From: an uncultured Bacteroidales bacterium
GTDB taxonomy: Bacteria; Bacteroidota; Bacteroidia; Bacteroidales; Paludibacteraceae
NCBI GenBank assembly: GCA_902771935.1
Contig: CACXYM010000003.1
Location: 1 to 64,000 of the forward strand
DNA: 64,000 bases
Direction of reading: 5' to 3'
The notes under the pieces are model-generated. The model saw only the letters and a program-made list of their open reading frames with translations. It had not been told where the DNA came from and searched no databases. Both the position numbers and the translations under genes were made by a program. Below are positions 16,915 to 26,388 of the stretch, piece by piece; positions within the stretch are counted from its first letter, which is position 1, and each line of letters starts with the position of its first letter.

Positions 16915-18528
16915 ATGGTGAAATTAATTACATATGATTTCGTGAGCCGGACAACCCGCAAACTCGGGTTGGTTGCTTCCGCGTTCCTTATTTTAAGCAT
17001 GCTTTTTGCCCCTGCTTTTTCTTTATACGCGCGGGCACAAGCGATCGCGCTCGGTACGAACGTGAGTAACGCGCCTGTTATTAGCATGCGCTCCACCGCT
17101 ATGGTCACGGACGGCACCGAGAACTTCTTCGCTTTTGAGGATACCTATCTGCCGGCTACTGTTTACTACTTGCCCGATACAGCCTTTGGTCCTATTCCTT
17201 ACCTCATCAATGTTTCTACCGGCGATACCCTTCCTTCTCAGATAACTTTTGAAGACTGCCGTATGGCTTGGCGATGGACAGTGGAACAGCCGACCGAGGC
17301 TACAGATGGTACATTCCTCTTCTTCTCTACACACGAGACCGCTATGGCAGAAATCATCCCCGTTTGTCTGCCGGATGAGACAACGCTGCCGGATACTGCC
17401 GTCTGCGTGGTTTATCAATGGGGTGACACCACCATCTATGACTCCGGTAATTATACCCGTCATTTTGTCAATGGTTTTGGTTGCGATAGTGTTGTTACAC
17501 AGCTTGTTACAATCCTCCAACCGTCAGAATTTACGGATAATGTAGTGGCATACGATAGCCTCAAATGGCTCAACTCAACAACCTACTACCGCAATATCTC
17601 AGGCCCGATATTCGTGACGGAGAATGTGGCAGGATGCGACTCTATCATTACACTCAATCTGACTATTCGCCATCTCTCTCGCGATACCGATAGTATTACG
17701 ATTTGCCGTTCCGAAATTCCCTATCGTTGGCAAGGACAATCCCTCCGCGAGTCCGGCTTATACTTTACCGATACAATTCTTGGACCTGTCGTTAATAAAG
17801 TGTACCAAGACTCGGTTCATGCACTCTATTTGACGGTTAACGAGACCTTTGCAGTAGATACTTTCGTGACGATTTGCGACTCTATGTATACCTGGCACGA
17901 TTCTACGTATCTCCGTTCCGGTGTTTATTCTGATTCGCTCTTGTCTATTGATGGCTGTGACTCTGTAATCTCGCTCCATTTGACCCTTACCGATGATTGC
18001 TTCCCGAAGGATAAAAAGTGCATTGAGGCACTTCGCCAGATTGACCAAAGCCTCGTTATCAATCGTGCTATGATTGACAACTTCCAGTCTATGAATATCC
18101 AGTGGTTGTGCGACGATAACGCTATTGATTCGAATGTGGATCGCTTGTTGCTTTCCAATAGACCGAGTGGTGAATACTCCGCATATCTGACCCAACCCGA
18201 TTGTCCTGCTTGCGACACGGTTTGGATATGCTCCATGACATATACGATGGGTTCGCAACAAGAAAAACGTACCGTACTCTCCGTACATCCAACCTATATC
18301 TCTGCTGCTGAACCATATATTTACCTCACGGCTACCAATGGTGCCGGTTCGTATTACATTTATGGCCCGGCAGGTAAAATAGTGCTTCGTGGCGAGTATA
18401 ACGAACAAACCGGAGAACAAAAACTTGCACTTCCCGCAATTAGCGGACTGTACGTGCTCATTTGTCTGCCGGAAGGTGAGTCAAAACTGAACCATGTCGT
18501 ACAAAAGATTAAACTGATTGTTTATTGA
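16915..18528 (+). CDS. T9SS-like surface protein with GCDS repeats
   Basis: 537 residues. Start at ATG 16915, because the longer frame begins inside the promoter at 16857-16888. A basic N-terminus is followed by a hydrophobic signal segment (LVASAFLILSMLFAPAFSLY). The middle has at least four repeats of about 80 residues with the motif GCDSVVTQL, GCDSIITLNL or GCDSVISLHL, typical of Bacteroidales surface adhesins. The end (SYYIYGPAGKIV, SGLYVLICLP, VQKIKLIVY) fits a type A T9SS C-terminal domain. The stop overlaps the start of the barrel gene at 18528, so translation is coupled. I infer cargo of type IX secretion with an adhesive or structural role. Confidence 0.75.
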   Translation: MVKLITYDFVSRTTRKLGLVASAFLILSMLFAPAFSLYARAQAIALGTNVSNAPVISMRSTAMVTDGTENFFAFEDTYLPATVYYLPDTAFGPIPYLINVSTGDTLPSQITFEDCRMAWRWTVEQPTEATDGTFLFFSTHETAMAEIIPVCLPDETTLPDTAVCVVYQWGDTTIYDSGNYTRHFVNGFGCDSVVTQLVTILQPSEFTDNVVAYDSLKWLNSTTYYRNISGPIFVTENVAGCDSIITLNLTIRHLSRDTDSITICRSEIPYRWQGQSLRESGLYFTDTILGPVVNKVYQDSVHALYLTVNETFAVDTFVTICDSMYTWHDSTYLRSGVYSDSLLSIDGCDSVISLHLTLTDDCFPKDKKCIEALRQIDQSLVINRAMIDNFQSMNIQWLCDDNAIDSNVDRLLLSNRPSGEYSAYLTQPDCPACDTVWICSMTYTMGSQQEKRTVLSVHPTYISAAEPYIYLTATNGAGSYYIYGPAGKIVLRGEYNEQTGEQKLALPAISGLYVLICLPEGESKLNHVVQKIKLIVY

Positions 18529-19385
18529 TGAAGCGTTGGGGATTGGTGATATTAGTGGTTGTCGTGGCGCTTCAAGGTATGGCAAAGACATATAGCCGCG
18601 AACTGAAAAACTTCTTTTATGTGGAAGCAGGTGCCGGATACGAGGCATTACTCACTACGGGTAACGAACTCAAACCGAAAGAAGGTGCAGCCGCGCAGCT
18701 GGGGATAGGCTACAGATACGCTAACCGTATGCTTCTCCTCCAAGTGGGATTGGAAGGACAATTCGGATACATGACCAACCGCGCGAATGACTTCCAAGAT
18801 AGCACCATAATGGAGCAAGAGGGACTCGAAATTACACGACATGGGGAAATGTATCAACGACGCGAACAATATCGTACTGCTAATTTGGCCATCCCAATTG
18901 CCGCAGGATGTGACTTCGGACCCGTTTACTTCCTCGCCGGTATCAAACCTGCACTTTCCGTTTGGGGAGATGCCAAAGCAGAAGCGCACGTGCAGGCATG
19001 GTCGGAGTACTACGGCATACTGCCCGGAACGCAAACAAATATATACGTACAGTCAAACGGCGGTGCATTTGAACAAATGAAGTGGAATGTGCAATTGTAT
19101 GCGCACCTCGAAGTGGGAGGGCCAATCCGCTTACCTAATGAGAACTGGCAAAATCCATTGCGACTCAAATGGAGCATCTGGGCTGATTGTGGAATATTAA
19201 ATGCTTATAGCCCCGCACAAAAACAAGCATCGGCATCCATGCAAGCACCTTATACGGATGCAACCGTCTATCCGACCGTTAAATACAATTCGGATATAAC
19301 ATCCCGCCAACTGGCCGTGGGAGCAAAATTAACACTACTGATAGGCATGAGACAGCAAAAAACATGCGTCTGCCTCGATTATTAA
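18528..19385 (+). CDS. Outer-membrane beta-barrel protein paired with the upstream surface protein
   Basis: 285 residues. ATG 18528 overlaps the previous stop (TGATG); a TTG three bases upstream is less likely. A signal peptide ending at QGMA is followed by alternating strands (FFYVEAGAGYEALL, AAQLGIGYRY, PVYFLAGIKPALSVWG) and a C-terminal TCVCLDY. It resembles the barrels at 608 and 26389 in strand order and in following a T9SS-like protein, and its end parallels the detached tail at 1301-1544. It may anchor or help export the adjacent surface protein, as PorP/SprF-type barrels do for some T9SS cargo. That comparison is by gene arrangement, not by clear sequence identity. Confidence 0.65.
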   Translation: MKRWGLVILVVVVALQGMAKTYSRELKNFFYVEAGAGYEALLTTGNELKPKEGAAAQLGIGYRYANRMLLLQVGLEGQFGYMTNRANDFQDSTIMEQEGLEITRHGEMYQRREQYRTANLAIPIAAGCDFGPVYFLAGIKPALSVWGDAKAEAHVQAWSEYYGILPGTQTNIYVQSNGGAFEQMKWNVQLYAHLEVGGPIRLPNENWQNPLRLKWSIWADCGILNAYSPAQKQASASMQAPYTDATVYPTVKYNSDITSRQLAVGAKLTLLIGMRQQKTCVCLDY

Positions 19386-19405
19386 ATACACAAAATGAAA
19401 CGAAA

Positions 19406-20959
19406 ATGAAAAAATTGCAAATCATAGCAATGCTTATTCTCGCCTGCGTCAACTATACGCTGGCTCAGAATCCGTATTACTACGATGAATGTTGGAACTC
19501 CTCAACTCCATTCTCTTTCCCGGTAGAAAGAGAGATAAAGGATACGATGTGGTTCACGGCTACTATTGACGATATCAAACAAGGCATATCTGCCAATTGG
19601 TATTCAAATGTGTCTGTTACCATGCAGGTATTTGCGTTCTGTACATCTAAAACTCCATCGTTCGAATTTACAGTCGGACCTAACAGAATGATGGAGATGG
19701 AGGTGTCGAAGATTCAGAAGAAACTCGACGAAATGGGTGAAATGGCACGGATGATGGCAGAAACACTTACGCCACATATCCGTATCTTCCCGCACAACAA
19801 AGGGAAAGGTGAAGTGTACTGCTATCCGTATGACCAAGGCCCGCACTCTACGTGCGAAAAGACATTGCCCGTCTTTGCTAATACGACCAACGTATGCTCT
19901 GCTCCGGATAATGTATATATGCTCATCCCTTCTCGCATGTCTTCTTACGGACGTGGTTTCATCGTTTGGAAACAGAAGAAAAACCTGCCTAGTACGGTTT
20001 ATATCACTAAAGGTGCGTGCAACGGACCGGAGATACAGCGGGTTCAATTGAATGACTCCCTCCATGTGATGATTCTTGATTCCGTCGCAGTAAAAGCCGC
20101 TAAGACTGCAAATGACACACTCTATATCCATGTGGAGCATCCGGATGATTATGCGGGTAGAATAATCTATCACAACACGATTCGTTGGAAAACGCAAGTT
20201 ATTGATACCACCTTCTGCCAAGGTAAACGCCTCGACTTGCACGATACTACCCTCGTTGAGACGACCGTTTATACGAAAGATACCTTGTGGACCAAAGACG
20301 ATACACTCGCTTGGACAACATACAATGTAACCGTAATACCTCCTACAATGCAGTACGATACACTGCGTCTCAAATCTACCCAGTTGCCGAGAAGTTATAA
20401 CGGCACGTATATCCCGAAAAACGGATGGGGGGATTATGATTGGAAAATTCATAAAGCCAATCAGTGTGATCAAATAGGTAAAGTACATGTGGCTCATAAT
20501 TATACTACTAATCATCAAACAATTGATACTACCATCTGCCAAGGTAAAGAATATACTTTTGGTGATCACGTATATGCTAAAGATACTACCGTGGCCGATT
20601 CGGCTTGGACTACACCTGATATTTGGACAATTGCGCAGATAAATCTGCACATTCAAGTTCCTGAACTCGAGTTCGATACCGTGACGGTAACACCAAACCA
20701 AATGAGTGTCGGATATGTTTACAAACCTTACAACATTGTTCTTAAGCAATATGGTGATACAACTGTCATCGCTACACTAAAAGGACAGTGCGACCGCATG
20801 ATACAAATAACAGTTCTCCAAGGAGAAAACCCAACAACCTCAACGGAATATCTGCAGAATAACCAGCCCGCAACAGGTAAATTCCTCAGAAACGGATTGC
20901 TCTTTATTCGCCGAAATGGAAATGATTACGACATCTATGGTAGAAAAATCAACCATTGA
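19406..20959 (+). CDS. Secreted Bacteroidales surface protein with DTTxCQGK repeats
   Basis: 517 residues. The ATG at 19406 starts a clear signal peptide (MKKLQIIAMLILACVNYTLAQ); an ATG 42 bases upstream overlaps the previous gene and is rejected. The first half has no recognised domain. The second half has two copies of a module beginning DTTFCQGKRLDL and DTTICQGKEYTF, related to the GCDS-type repeats of neighbours. The C-terminus FLRNGLLFIRRNGNDYDIYG is the same kind of tail as in the 3,241-residue protein and differs from the GIY-type domain at 16915 and 21004. It lies 20 bases after the barrel gene, in the same operon. Confidence 0.65.
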   Translation: MKKLQIIAMLILACVNYTLAQNPYYYDECWNSSTPFSFPVEREIKDTMWFTATIDDIKQGISANWYSNVSVTMQVFAFCTSKTPSFEFTVGPNRMMEMEVSKIQKKLDEMGEMARMMAETLTPHIRIFPHNKGKGEVYCYPYDQGPHSTCEKTLPVFANTTNVCSAPDNVYMLIPSRMSSYGRGFIVWKQKKNLPSTVYITKGACNGPEIQRVQLNDSLHVMILDSVAVKAAKTANDTLYIHVEHPDDYAGRIIYHNTIRWKTQVIDTTFCQGKRLDLHDTTLVETTVYTKDTLWTKDDTLAWTTYNVTVIPPTMQYDTLRLKSTQLPRSYNGTYIPKNGWGDYDWKIHKANQCDQIGKVHVAHNYTTNHQTIDTTICQGKEYTFGDHVYAKDTTVADSAWTTPDIWTIAQINLHIQVPELEFDTVTVTPNQMSVGYVYKPYNIVLKQYGDTTVIATLKGQCDRMIQITVLQGENPTTSTEYLQNNQPATGKFLRNGLLFIRRNGNDYDIYGRKINH

Positions 20960-21003
20960 TAACGAAATATAATTAACATTAATATTAACAAAACAGTTTT
21001 AGT

Positions 21004-24000
21004 ATGAAAAAAATTCTTACATTAATCGCTGCAACTATGATGGTACTCCCATTAATGGCGATTGGTAACAATTCCGGTAAGACTAAAGACGATGCTATCG
21101 ACTTTACTTGGGACGCGCCGATGTATCAAGACGGCGGTACTAAGGCGGTCTGGTACCGTGTGGACCTCGCTCCGCTCTATGAACAGGACAACCCTGTTCT
21201 GAACCTGTACCTGACCAATGTCAATAGCGAAGGAAGTGCTGTAGTAGAAATGATTGCTACTGTAGCTGGTCAAACGGAAACAAAAACGTACACTATTGGT
21301 GCGAAAGAGAGTAAAGAATGGTCTGCTAATGCCGCTACGCTGGTGCGTATGAGACAGAAAGAGATCTATCTTACACTCACAACTTCAAGACGTGTACAAA
21401 TTAACGCAAAAGTGTATGAGGCTTCTGATCTGAATGACCTCTGTAAAGAAGCTACAACGCTCGACTGGACCAATGGTTTTGAGCGTGGAGTAGGAGATGT
21501 ACAGTGGTTCAAAGTGGATCTCACCGAGGCTAAGAAAACATCGGAGACACGCGACGTTCGCATCGCTATCACCAACAAAGGTACAAAAACAATGAGACTC
21601 TACGCCGGTCAATCTCTTGACTGCCCGTCAAGCGGTGTGACTACACGCGTGATTGAAGTCGCTGCAGGTGCTACTATTTACGACACCGTGCCGAACAGCA
21701 TGATTAAAGCCGTTGCAGGTGACGAACTCTATGTTAGCATCGAGAACACACAACGTATGGCCCTCAAGGCTTCATTCCTTGAGCCTCCGGTAGTGCCTGT
21801 TCCGCCGATTATGGACGTTACTGACCCGTGGGAAGAACTGCATGTTACCGACACGTTTAGTGTCGCCAACGCGAATGTCTTGCCTGCAGGCAAACATTAC
21901 TTCCGTATCAGCGTAGCGGATATGGACAGCCTCACTAAGTACGAGCCGGAGTTTACTTTCCGCAACGAGGGAACCGGTACGGTTAACATGACCCGCAAGA
22001 TGACGTTTGCTCTTCCTGCTTACAGTACGCAAGGTGATCAACTTACTTTGGCTGCCGGCGAAGAGTCCGTCGAGGTAATCAAGAAAAATACCGTCGAAGG
22101 TTTGACGAATGAGTCTATCTATGTATTCATTCAAAACGATGCTCCAATTAGTCTGTTTGGACGTTTCAAGCATGTTCGCGAAGGTAAAGCTTGTAAGACC
22201 AATATCGACTTCGATTGGGTAAAGGGACATGAGCAAGCAGGTAAAACAACACAGTGGTATGCCGTGGATGTTAAGGACGCTAAAGCACGCGTAAAAGATA
22301 TTATCGTTACCGTTGAAAACATTGGCGAAAAATCTACTTCCCTCAATGCAAAAGTGGCATTCAGCTGCCCGTATATTGACTTGCAAGAGTTTACAGGTTC
22401 TATCGCTGTTGGAAAGCCTCGTAGCAAGAAATTAGGTTATGCAACCTATGCTATGATGACTGATACTATCTGGATTGGTTTGGAGACAACACAGCCGATT
22501 AAATTCCGTGCTGATACGGTGGATGCTCCGCTGCAACCGGTAGATGATGCCTGCCTTACCGCAACCATGTTCGACTGGACTGACGGTGGACAACAGAAAG
22601 CCGATACCGCTATCTGGTATAAGATCGATATGCGTAAGGTGCGTAACCAACAATCTTATCCGACCGTTGTCGTAACGAACATGAGCGAGACAGACCCTGT
22701 TACCATCTATGGTAAACTCTCTCTCGAGTGCCCGGATTCCTTACCTGACCAAACACGTAAGTTGCAAATCCCTGCCGGCGGCATCTTCGAGAAACAACTC
22801 TCTCGTAATATGTTCGAGAATATCCAAAACGACTCTATCTACATTCTTGTGCAAGCTACACAGCCGATTAAGTTCGAGGTTCGCCGTCAAGCCGTTCCTG
22901 CTGGAACAGACTGCTCGTCCGCTATCCGCTTTAACTGGGTAAGTGGTATTGACCAAAAAGCAAACGGAAACCTGTGGTATGTAGTGGATTTGTCACAAGC
23001 TATCAAAGAGAAAAAGGATGTTGAAGTAACCGTTAAGAACAAGGATACCAAGAATGTTTGCGAAGGCTCGGCTTGGATTTCTTACACCTGCCCCGATGGT
23101 GCTGCTCCTCAAACGCAGAACTTCAAACTGGCTGCGGGTGATTCTAAGTCTGTTAAGTTCGTCAATAGCACGTTCAGCGAGTTGGCTTCAGACAGCGTCT
23201 TTGTACGTCTCATCTGCTCTGCAGATATGCGCGTAACTGCTAAACTCATTGACCCGGCTCCGTTTGATACCATCGAATGTGCAGAAATCATGACGGGTAT
23301 TAACGAGTTCGTATGGGATAGTCTCTATACACAAACGGTCGATACCGCTTGGTATATGATGACTAAGAGCGAACTGCAAAAACTGGTAGGTATCGATTTG
23401 GCTCCGAAGGTATATGTGAACAACTTGACGAGAGCAAATAATACCGTACAAGCTGAGGTTGCCTTCACTTGCCCGATTGAACAGGCTATGATGGGTAAGA
23501 AAGAAACGCTTTCACCCGATCAGTCTCTCTCCAAACAAATCGCGCGCACAACGATTGAGCAATATCTTAATAAGGATGTTGTTTATATGCGCGTTATCGC
23601 TAAGGGAGCCGTTTCATTCATGGCTGCTATCGAAGACCCGAATACCGGTAACGATTGTACAACCGCACGTCCTATCCATCTGGTAGATACTATCGACCAG
23701 GCTGGTAATACCGTGATGTGGTATCGTATTAATATCGCTGAACTCAAGAATACCTGTGACCTCCACGGTAAGAGCCTTAAAGTGCACGTAGGTGCTTCTA
23801 CACTCGGCAAAACTACCGTTAAGGTGGGTGTTTATGAGGATTGTGCAGGTGAGGACTTCTTCGATGGACGTGAGGAACGCACAATACCTGCAGGAAAGAG
23901 TGCAACACATAATATTCCTGCATACTTCCTCTATGGATTGGCTGACAAAGACCTCTATATTCGTGTTGAGACTAACCGCGACATCCACTTCTCAACCTCC

Positions 24001-26373
24001 ATCGCCGACTATGCAACCGCTCCGGCTAAAGACTTGAAGTCTATCGCTAAAACGGCTGCACCGAATGTGACCTATACGCTCACTCCGAATGAGGAGAACT
24101 GGTTCGCTGTTTGTCTGCCGCAGATTCGGAATAACTACGAATTCACCGACAGTGCGAAAATCTACATTGCGAACCCTAACAACTTCGACGTAAAGGTGAC
24201 AACTACTTCCACTTGGATGGATACGCTCACGTATGCTATTCCTGAGCGCTCACGCAGTATCGCAGCGAATCGTGTTGTGAAGAAAACGCTTCGTGAGGTG
24301 ATGAATAAGCTTATCAATAAGGTTAATAATAAACTCGATGCTCATGGAGGATTCTCTATCGACGAGACAGAGGCAAGCTATCTTGATAGCCTTGGCCGTG
24401 CATTTATCACCGAAGATTCACTCACAATGTACGTCATGCTCAAACCAACTGCTCCTCTCAAATGGAGTATTCAGTTAGACCGTACCACAGGTGACATTTG
24501 CGATGAGCCTATTTACTTTGACTGGGAACATGGTAATGTACACCCTGCCGATACGACTCTGTGGTATCGTGTAAGACTGGATTCTGTTAGACTCCCTGCA
24601 GATAAAGATCTCCGCATCCATATTGAAAACTGGGGCGATCCGGGAGAGATAGCTAATGTTACAGCTGCACTCACCTTCGATTGTAACGCAGACCCGCTAA
24701 AGACAGAGTCGAAGTCTATCGCTGTTGCAGACTCAATTGATGCCGACCGCGACATGATTCAAACAATTGGATGGTCTGACTTACTCATCAAATATACAGC
24801 TGACCAACCGACATGGATGTGGGTTGAACTCATCGATACTCTGCCACGTCAGATTGACCGTGATACGGTTCGAGCTACTATCTGTAATGGTGAGACATAT
24901 CCGGATTCGATAACCGGTGATATGCATGAGATTATTGATGAAACTCAAATTTGGAGTGATACCGTTCCTTACCGCTCCGGTGTACAGATGCGTGACTCAA
25001 TAACAACGTTCATCATTCGTCCGATTATGAAACCGAATACATTGGGTGCGGATTCAATTACCAAACTGGGTATGGCTCCGAGATTGGAAGTGGCTAAGAA
25101 CTTGTCTGTCGATGCTTCCAGCAAACAACTGACAGCTTGGTTTAAGACTGAGGCAGCTAAGATTGATACAGTCATCTTGGTAGATACAGTTTATTGGGCA
25201 GAACCTGTTTTCGACCAATATGGTGAGTGGGAAGAAGATAAGGAGGCTAAACTGGATACTGTTTCACTCTATCAAGCAGAAGGTATTGATACCTTGATGT
25301 TGGTTATTAAGGGCTACTGCGATAATGATCTTGTCGTTAAGCGCGATACGATGACGTTCTTGATTCAACCATCCTCTTGTACCGATACAATAGTATATGA
25401 TATAGGCTATGATCCTGCACCACTATACGTATGTGACTCTATCATCTGGAATAGAGATGGAAAGAAATATGACCAAACTGGTGAATACGAGGCGCGTAAA
25501 CCGAAACCTGCTCCGTATTGCGGTGACACAATCTATAAGATGAATATTATTGTTGGATATTCGTCTCCGGTAGCTAAAGATACTATTATTACATGCGCAG
25601 ACTCTATTACATGGAATGGTAAAGTCTATACCCAATCCGGTGATTATGACACTATCTTTACCAACGTGGAAGAATGTGACTCTGTGGCTAAACTGCACTT
25701 GGTAATTAATCCTTCCTATTTAACACAGGAAGAACATACTGCATGTAATGAGTACACCTGGCGTGGCACACGGTACGTCAAGAGTGGTGTTTACTATGAC
25801 AGCTTATATACTGTTGCAGGTTGCGACTCTGTATTCAAGTTGGACTTGACGCTCAATTATGACCAGCAAGTAGAACTGCCTGCAGTGGCTAAGTATGGTA
25901 ACTTGATTGTGCTCATTGATAAGCATAAGATTGACTCCATCTTGGATTGGGAGTATACGGAAGAGGACGTTGTATGGTATAAAGTAGGTCAGATTCCACC
26001 TATTGCCTATGGCTACTATTATGCAACAGGTAAACCGCTGACCGGTACGTACTATGCCGTTATCGAGAAAGAAGATGAGACAGGCTGTGCGCGTGTCGCT
26101 ACAACAATTCTCGTCAACTGTGATGTAGAAACCAATGCTCCGAAACTTGTGCCGACTTTGGCTCAACCGGCAGAGCAGATGCAGTTGCAAGGCCTGAATC
26201 CGGACAAAACAACTGTCGTACGCGTCTTCTCTACGGAAGGCAGACTCTTGAATCAATACATTGTAACTAACGAATCAACCTTCTTAATGCCTGCGCAGAA
26301 AGAAAGCGGATTCTATATGGTTGAAGTATTGACCGAGGATATTAAGACAACCCTTCGTTACATCGTTAAATAA
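21004..26373 (+). CDS. 1,789-residue modular surface protein with T9SS-like C-terminal domain
   Basis: A signal peptide (MKKILTLIAATMMVLPLMA) is followed by about ten modules of roughly 120 residues. Many open with a motif such as FDWxxG...WYxVDL, for example near residues 29, 149, 400, 521, 640, 765, 889 and 1167. Each module has a beta-rich body and a segment like SIYILVQATQPIKF. After residue 1300 come GCDS-type repeats (ECDSVAKLHL, GCDSVFKLDL), then a WYKVG module and a final type A sorting domain (VRVFSTEGRLLN, SGFYMVEVLT, LRYIVK). Surface attachment through type IX secretion is inferred. It is followed 15 bases later by a barrel gene, repeating the surface protein plus barrel arrangement seen twice upstream. 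Confidence 0.8.
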   Translation: MKKILTLIAATMMVLPLMAIGNNSGKTKDDAIDFTWDAPMYQDGGTKAVWYRVDLAPLYEQDNPVLNLYLTNVNSEGSAVVEMIATVAGQTETKTYTIGAKESKEWSANAATLVRMRQKEIYLTLTTSRRVQINAKVYEASDLNDLCKEATTLDWTNGFERGVGDVQWFKVDLTEAKKTSETRDVRIAITNKGTKTMRLYAGQSLDCPSSGVTTRVIEVAAGATIYDTVPNSMIKAVAGDELYVSIENTQRMALKASFLEPPVVPVPPIMDVTDPWEELHVTDTFSVANANVLPAGKHYFRISVADMDSLTKYEPEFTFRNEGTGTVNMTRKMTFALPAYSTQGDQLTLAAGEESVEVIKKNTVEGLTNESIYVFIQNDAPISLFGRFKHVREGKACKTNIDFDWVKGHEQAGKTTQWYAVDVKDAKARVKDIIVTVENIGEKSTSLNAKVAFSCPYIDLQEFTGSIAVGKPRSKKLGYATYAMMTDTIWIGLETTQPIKFRADTVDAPLQPVDDACLTATMFDWTDGGQQKADTAIWYKIDMRKVRNQQSYPTVVVTNMSETDPVTIYGKLSLECPDSLPDQTRKLQIPAGGIFEKQLSRNMFENIQNDSIYILVQATQPIKFEVRRQAVPAGTDCSSAIRFNWVSGIDQKANGNLWYVVDLSQAIKEKKDVEVTVKNKDTKNVCEGSAWISYTCPDGAAPQTQNFKLAAGDSKSVKFVNSTFSELASDSVFVRLICSADMRVTAKLIDPAPFDTIECAEIMTGINEFVWDSLYTQTVDTAWYMMTKSELQKLVGIDLAPKVYVNNLTRANNTVQAEVAFTCPIEQAMMGKKETLSPDQSLSKQIARTTIEQYLNKDVVYMRVIAKGAVSFMAAIEDPNTGNDCTTARPIHLVDTIDQAGNTVMWYRINIAELKNTCDLHGKSLKVHVGASTLGKTTVKVGVYEDCAGEDFFDGREERTIPAGKSATHNIPAYFLYGLADKDLYIRVETNRDIHFSTSIADYATAPAKDLKSIAKTAAPNVTYTLTPNEENWFAVCLPQIRNNYEFTDSAKIYIANPNNFDVKVTTTSTWMDTLTYAIPERSRSIAANRVVKKTLREVMNKLINKVNNKLDAHGGFSIDETEASYLDSLGRAFITEDSLTMYVMLKPTAPLKWSIQLDRTTGDICDEPIYFDWEHGNVHPADTTLWYRVRLDSVRLPADKDLRIHIENWGDPGEIANVTAALTFDCNADPLKTESKSIAVADSIDADRDMIQTIGWSDLLIKYTADQPTWMWVELIDTLPRQIDRDTVRATICNGETYPDSITGDMHEIIDETQIWSDTVPYRSGVQMRDSITTFIIRPIMKPNTLGADSITKLGMAPRLEVAKNLSVDASSKQLTAWFKTEAAKIDTVILVDTVYWAEPVFDQYGEWEEDKEAKLDTVSLYQAEGIDTLMLVIKGYCDNDLVVKRDTMTFLIQPSSCTDTIVYDIGYDPAPLYVCDSIIWNRDGKKYDQTGEYEARKPKPAPYCGDTIYKMNIIVGYSSPVAKDTIITCADSITWNGKVYTQSGDYDTIFTNVEECDSVAKLHLVINPSYLTQEEHTACNEYTWRGTRYVKSGVYYDSLYTVAGCDSVFKLDLTLNYDQQVELPAVAKYGNLIVLIDKHKIDSILDWEYTEEDVVWYKVGQIPPIAYGYYYATGKPLTGTYYAVIEKEDETGCARVATTILVNCDVETNAPKLVPTLAQPAEQMQLQGLNPDKTTVVRVFSTEGRLLNQYIVTNESTFLMPAQKESGFYMVEVLTEDIKTTLRYIVK

Positions 26374-26374
26374 T

Positions 26375-26380
26375 AGGAGG
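26375..26380 (+). promoter_or_regulatory. Strong Shine-Dalgarno for the barrel gene at 26389
   Basis: AGGAGG lies two bases after the previous stop and 8 bases before ATG 26389. Perfect sites are rare in this window, so it points to deliberately strong translation and fixes the start. Confidence 0.7.
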
Positions 26381-26388
26381 ACAACAAC

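Noticed and set aside
19604..20749. 381-residue antisense open frame
   Set aside because: It lies opposite a well-supported secreted protein, shows no domain or signal, and reflects codon bias of the plus strand.
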